A stretch of DNA of 64,000 bases, from NCBI GenBank assembly GCA_965197545.1, contig CBDANJ010000008.1:558001-622000 (forward strand), read 5' to 3'. Under the pieces are notes generated by a model. The model was not told the origin of the DNA and did no database searches. It saw only the letters and a program-made list of their open reading frames with translations. Numbering within the stretch: position 1 is the first letter of the stretch; the number at the start of each line of letters is the position of its first letter. The stretch comes from CATOSP01 sp965197545. Its GTDB lineage: Bacteria; Chloroflexota; Dehalococcoidia; Lucifugimonadales; UBA3495. Made by a program: the position numbers and the translations under genes. Of this stretch, positions 60,487 through 64,000 are shown one piece after another.

Positions 60487-61173
60487 ATGCCTATAATGCC
60501 GGACATCTCCACCCATGGGTGGTGGCTCGACTGGAGCCTCCTGATCATATCTATGGTCACGCTGGCGGTGGCCATACTTTCCTTTGCCCTCATCATAATC
60601 GCCCTGATCAATTTCCGGCAGAGTAAGAATCCAACCGCCACACGTCACATGAGCGGCTGGATCACCCGCCTGATAATCCTGGACATCTCGATGATCATCT
60701 TCGACATCGTCATCGCGGTTTTCTCCACATGGGGATGGGCCGAGACCATCCTCAAAGGCGAAGAGAGCCTGGAAGCGAAACACGGTGAGGCGCTGACCAT
60801 CAACGTGTCAGGACGCCAGTTCTTTTGGGCGTTTGAGTACCCCGGCGCCGACAAGACCCTGGGCACCGCCGACGACTTCACTCTTGGGAACGACCTGGTC
60901 GTCGAGGAAGACCGGCTGGTCATCCTCAACATGACCTCGGGCGACACCATCCACTCTTTCTTCGTCCCCCACTTGAGGGTGAAATACGACGTGATCCCCG
61001 GGAGAGTGACGCGGGTGTGGTTCGTGGCCAAGGAGGCCGGGGAATACCCGGCAATCTGCACCGAGCTATGCGGCTTGGGACATTACCGAATGATGTCCAA
61101 CGTAAGGGTGCTGGCGCCTGCCGATTTTGCAAGTTGGCTCGACTCTAGAACGGTTACCTTAGGAGTTCCGTGA
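60487..61173 (+). CDS. ctaC: Cytochrome c oxidase subunit II
   Basis: A 228-residue subunit II with two membrane spans (about 16-42 and 57-80) and a cupredoxin domain. The CuA ligands are all present: His in DTIHSFFVPHLRVK, then CTELCGLGHYRM with two Cys, the Glu carbonyl, His and Met. The electron-entry aromatic region precedes it (GRQFFWAFEYPGAD). No fused cytochrome domain, consistent with the separate diheme protein. It overlaps the subunit I gene by ATGA-like coupling. Confidence 0.96.
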   Translation: MPIMPDISTHGWWLDWSLLIISMVTLAVAILSFALIIIALINFRQSKNPTATRHMSGWITRLIILDISMIIFDIVIAVFSTWGWAETILKGEESLEAKHGEALTINVSGRQFFWAFEYPGADKTLGTADDFTLGNDLVVEEDRLVILNMTSGDTIHSFFVPHLRVKYDVIPGRVTRVWFVAKEAGEYPAICTELCGLGHYRMMSNVRVLAPADFASWLDSRTVTLGVP

Positions 61174-62867
61174 TGGCGGCACACGCAGCGGCCCACCACG
61201 CCGAGATGGGTTGGATAAGAACCTACATCTTTTCAACCGATCACAAGATGATCGCCAAACAGTACCTGCTGAATGGGCTGTTTTTCGCCCTCTTCGGCGG
61301 GATCATCGCACTGATGTTCCGCTCTCACTTGGCGTTGCCGGAGATGGAATTTTTGGAGCCGGCCCGCTACAACGCCTACGTGACCATGCATGGCACCCTG
61401 ATGATCTTCTGGGTGGCCATGCCGATTCTCCTGGGCTTCTTCGGCAACCTGACCATCCCCTTGATGATCGGCGCGAGGGACATGGCGTTTCCGCTGCTGA
61501 ACATGATGTCCTACTGGACGTTCTTCATCTCCAGCGTCGTCATCATGGCGTCATTTTTCGTACCTGGTGGCCCTTTTTCTGGCGGATGGACCGCGTATGC
61601 CCCACTCAGCGCAAACTCCGAGCTAACTGGAGTAAACTGGGGAATCAATCTCTGGGCGGTGGGTCTTGCCCTGGAGTTCGCCGCCGTCTTAATGGGTGGA
61701 ATCAACTTCGTCGTGACGCCCTTCGTTTTGCGGGCGAGGGGAATGAGCTTGATGAGGCTGCCACTCGTAATCTGGATGGTTGTGATCGCCTCTCTTCTGT
61801 TCATGATGTCCGTAGGGCCGCTTATCGCCGGGACGTTCATGCTCCTGTTCGACAAGAATGTCGGCACCCACTTCTACCTCGTGACCGGCGATGCGGTGGG
61901 CGACCCGCTGCTGTGGCAGCACCTGTTCTGGTTCTTCGGCCATCCCGAGGTGTACGTAATCCTGATTCCCGGCTTGGGAGTCATCTCGGAAATCTTCCCG
62001 GCGGCAGCCCGTAAGCCCCTGCACGGCTACAAGCACATCATCTACGCGACCATCTTTGCCGGTGTCCTCAGCTTCATGGTCTGGGCCCACCATATGTTCA
62101 TGGCTGGACTAAATCCCCTGGCCGCAGTGGGATTCAGCATCACGACGATCATCATCTCGGTGCCGTTCCTGGTCATCGTAGTGGCCATGGGTCTAACTCT
62201 TTGGGGAGGATCGCTCAGGTTCAACGCGGCGTTCCTCTACGCCTTTTTTGCATACGTCATATTCATCGTCGGCGGCCTTACGGGGCTGCAGTTAGGCGCT
62301 ACCGTGGCCGACATCCAGCTCCACGACACCTATTTCGTCGTGGCCCATTTCCACTACGTGATTTTCGCATCGGTGATACTATCCACCTTCGCCGCCGTGC
62401 AGTGGTGGTTCCCCAAAATGTTCGGCAGGCTGATGCACGAGGGAATCGGGAAGGTCCATGCGATAAGCACATTTGTGCTCTTTAATCTCGTCTTCACACC
62501 CATGTTCATTCTTGGCTTCGCCGGTTACCCCAGAAGGTACTCAGGTTACGACCATATTCCCTTCCTGCAGGAGTATGCCTGGCTCAACGATATGGCCTCG
62601 CTGGCCGGGGTGGCGCTGATACTTGTACAGTTCCTCTTCGTGTTCAACTTCTTCTACAGTTTGATCGCTGGCAAGAAAGCGTCGATGAATCCATGGGAAG
62701 CCACAACGTTGGAATGGTCGGCCCCATCTCCACCACCCCACCTGAATTGGGGGGACACAGTCCCGATCGTGGAAAGGGACCCATACGAGTATGCGCCTGA
62801 GGGTGTGGAAAACGGGATGGACTACGAGCCACAGGGAAGGCTCCTTCCCGTAACTGCGGGGGACTAG
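61173..62867 (+). CDS. ctaD: Cytochrome c oxidase subunit I with unusual K-channel
   Basis: A 564-residue heme-copper oxidase subunit I of the A type. Heme and CuB ligands are present: the His in TMHGTLMIF, HPEVY, VWAHHMF and VAHFHYVIF. HPEVY has the Glu of the A1 group and the Tyr for cross-linking. The D-channel Asp and Asn lie in GNLTIPLMIGARDMAF. The K-channel segment, VPTGIKIF in usual enzymes, aligns without gaps to VPFLVIVV, so the conserved Lys and Thr are replaced by Ile and Phe. GTG 61170 is an alternative start. It should reduce oxygen to water. Confidence 0.95.
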   Translation: MAAHAAAHHAEMGWIRTYIFSTDHKMIAKQYLLNGLFFALFGGIIALMFRSHLALPEMEFLEPARYNAYVTMHGTLMIFWVAMPILLGFFGNLTIPLMIGARDMAFPLLNMMSYWTFFISSVVIMASFFVPGGPFSGGWTAYAPLSANSELTGVNWGINLWAVGLALEFAAVLMGGINFVVTPFVLRARGMSLMRLPLVIWMVVIASLLFMMSVGPLIAGTFMLLFDKNVGTHFYLVTGDAVGDPLLWQHLFWFFGHPEVYVILIPGLGVISEIFPAAARKPLHGYKHIIYATIFAGVLSFMVWAHHMFMAGLNPLAAVGFSITTIIISVPFLVIVVAMGLTLWGGSLRFNAAFLYAFFAYVIFIVGGLTGLQLGATVADIQLHDTYFVVAHFHYVIFASVILSTFAAVQWWFPKMFGRLMHEGIGKVHAISTFVLFNLVFTPMFILGFAGYPRRYSGYDHIPFLQEYAWLNDMASLAGVALILVQFLFVFNFFYSLIAGKKASMNPWEATTLEWSAPSPPPHLNWGDTVPIVERDPYEYAPEGVENGMDYEPQGRLLPVTAGD

Positions 62868-62871
62868 AGTA

Positions 62872-63456
62872 ATGGCCCATGCACAAGCACAACCCCTGGA
62901 ACATGTAGAACCTACGGGTATCGGCGCGCCCAAATTGGGCATGTGGCTGTTCCTGTCCGGAGAGGTCGTCCTCTTCGGCGGGGTCATCATGACCATCGTA
63001 CTGTTCCGGATATCTTTCCCGGGTTGGAAAGAGGCGTCGGAGCACACCAACCCCATCATCGGGTCCGTAAACACCTTCAACCTGCTGACCAGCAGTATGT
63101 TGGTCGCGTTGGCTCATAAGATGAGCGCCACGGGCAACCACGGTCCGGCCAAGCTCTGCATCCTGGGCTGTCTGGCGTTTGGAATCCTGTTCCTAGCTCT
63201 GAAATGGGCCATCGAATGGCCCACCGAGATCGCCCACGACTACACGATCCACTCGGGTCCATTCTGGCAGCTTTACTACACGGCCACTGGACTCCATGCG
63301 GTCCACGTACTTATCGGACTGATCGCATTCACGATCATTCTGGTCCTTTACATGGGCAAGTGGCGGCCCAATTTCACCCTCGAAGCCACGGCATTGTACT
63401 GGCACTTCGTGGACATAGTTTGGCTGTTCCTGTGGCCCCTGTTCTATCTCTCGTAG
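62872..63456 (+). CDS. ctaE: Cytochrome c oxidase subunit III
   Basis: A 194-residue subunit III, the short five-span version found in many bacteria (about 200 residues). LGMWLFLSGEVVLFGGVIMT carries the conserved Glu, and HSGPFWQLYYTATGLHAVHV, LIGL and YWHFVDIVWLFLWPLFY are typical. It follows subunit I by 4 bases and stabilises proton uptake in the D-channel. Intact. Confidence 0.95.
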   Translation: MAHAQAQPLEHVEPTGIGAPKLGMWLFLSGEVVLFGGVIMTIVLFRISFPGWKEASEHTNPIIGSVNTFNLLTSSMLVALAHKMSATGNHGPAKLCILGCLAFGILFLALKWAIEWPTEIAHDYTIHSGPFWQLYYTATGLHAVHVLIGLIAFTIILVLYMGKWRPNFTLEATALYWHFVDIVWLFLWPLFYLS

Positions 63457-63469
63457 GAGCGACGACTCA

Positions 63470-63808
63470 ATGGCAGCGGAGCACACCGAGCACGAAGAAC
63501 ATTTTCCCAATTACCTGCTGATTTGGTTCATACTGCTGTTGCTCACCGGGACCAGCATTGTAACCACAATCTTGGTAACATCGTTCGTCCACCAGCTCAG
63601 CGCGGGAGCCGCCCACGTCCTTGAGATGGCGCTCCTTGCATTCCTATTCATCCTTGGGGTAATCAAAGCAGCCCTGGTGGTCGCCAATTTCATGCACCTC
63701 AAGTTTGAGCGCAAGTTCCTCTGGGCGCTGGGCTTAATGGCCCTGTTTTTCGTGGGCTTCTTCTTGGCCGGCACCTTCTTCGATCTCACCGCCACCCAGA
63801 AGCAATGA
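63470..63808 (+). CDS. Cytochrome c oxidase subunit IV-like protein
   Basis: A 112-residue protein with three membrane spans (about 17-40, 49-70 and 82-103). The pattern VIKAALVVANFMHLKFERKF is the hallmark of prokaryotic COX IV/CyoD-type subunits. It follows subunit III by 13 bases and overlaps the next gene with ATGA. It assists assembly or stability of the oxidase. Confidence 0.9.
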   Translation: MAAEHTEHEEHFPNYLLIWFILLLLTGTSIVTTILVTSFVHQLSAGAAHVLEMALLAFLFILGVIKAALVVANFMHLKFERKFLWALGLMALFFVGFFLAGTFFDLTATQKQ

Positions 63809-64000
63809 GCGAAGAGCGGCAACACCCTGGGTCGACGCACCCGGTTGGAGCCCGCAACGGCGACGCCAGAAGAAACGCCGCCACCGATTTACCCACCCCA
63901 CCCTCGGGTCTGGTCAACGGAGACCATCACAGTTGGCAGCCCGGCGACAGTCCAAGGGTCAACACCATCGCACTTGCGCGCTTCGGCATGGTCTTGGTCA
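63805..64000 (+). CDS. Partial gene, possibly a second oxidase subunit III-like protein, cut by window edge
   Basis: ATG 63805 overlaps the previous stop (ATGA). Sixty-five residues are visible. The first fifty are polar with many Pro, Gly and Asp. The last readable part, PRVNTIALARFGMVLV, resembles the entry to the first helix of subunit III proteins (LGMWLFL-type). Together with its position in the oxidase operon this suggests another subunit III family member. The rest is outside the window. Confidence 0.5.
   Translation, partial: MSEERQHPGSTHPVGARNGDARRNAATDLPTPPSGLVNGDHHSWQPGDSPRVNTIALARFGMVLV

Noticed and set aside
1..64000. CRISPR array
   Set aside because: Repeats found are inverted and dispersed; there is no run of regularly spaced direct repeats and no cas gene.
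1..64000. Origin of replication or rRNA genes
   Set aside because: No dnaA, DnaA-box cluster, or 16S/23S sequence was recognised.

Overview
This is a GC-rich bacterial chromosome segment. I infer a free-living Chloroflexota lineage, probably related to SAR202/Dehalococcoidia. The basis is gene content: luciferase-like flavin oxidoreductases, RraA-like and HpcH-type enzymes, amidase, D-aminoacylase, crotonases, atypical SDRs, NIPSNAP, an extracytoplasmic binding protein with a Lys/Glu-rich linker, and an aerobic aa3-type oxidase locus. No rRNA or marker gene is present, so the taxonomic call is inference. Many starts have a good GGAGG-type ribosome site, and several genes use GTG or TTG.

Layout. 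1-8150: catabolic genes (LLM oxidoreductase, crotonase, amidase, two alpha/beta hydrolases, beta-propeller lactonase-like protein) plus a VapBC toxin-antitoxin pair next to a palindromic element. 8173-18329: accessory region with a decayed IS5/IS903-like element, a gene remnant beside it, two tyrosine recombinases, the 3' half of a tRNA-Ile (an attachment-site footprint), an intact tRNA-Ser, a truncated SnoaL-like gene, and a 1704-residue protein that joins a DEDD exonuclease, a RecQ helicase and a UvrD helicase. 18837-31779: a tightly coupled membrane operon. It has a large anchored protein, an ABC-2 exporter (ATPase plus a frameshifted permease), a coiled-coil membrane protein, a MoxR ATPase, a DUF58 protein and two VWA membrane proteins. 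Three copies of a 112-bp inverted-repeat element lie before, inside and after it. 32018-34476: HpcH aldolase, a frameshifted LLM oxidoreductase and an RraA-like protein. 34618-43681: a dipeptide-type ABC importer without its ATPases, then a 2-oxoacid:ferredoxin oxidoreductase (gamma-delta, alpha, beta, with a small membrane protein between alpha and beta) and an acyl-CoA synthetase. Together these suggest import of a substrate and its oxidation to an acyl-CoA. 43839-56897: assorted hydrolases, lipoproteins, a DinB-type enzyme, a WD40 protein, D-aminoacylase, NIPSNAP, a ferredoxin-thioredoxin reductase-like protein, a crotonase, tandem SDRs, an LLM oxidoreductase and tandem UspA. 56943-64000: tRNA-Phe, then heme A and heme O synthases, a diheme cytochrome c and cytochrome c oxidase subunits II, I, III and IV, with the next gene cut by the window edge.

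Main points of interest are the exonuclease-RecQ-UvrD fusion in an integrase-rich region, a subunit I that lacks the K-channel lysine and threonine, a set of short palindromic mobile-like elements with exchangeable arms and cores, two tandem SDRs without the catalytic tyrosine, and single-base frameshifts in two otherwise intact genes.
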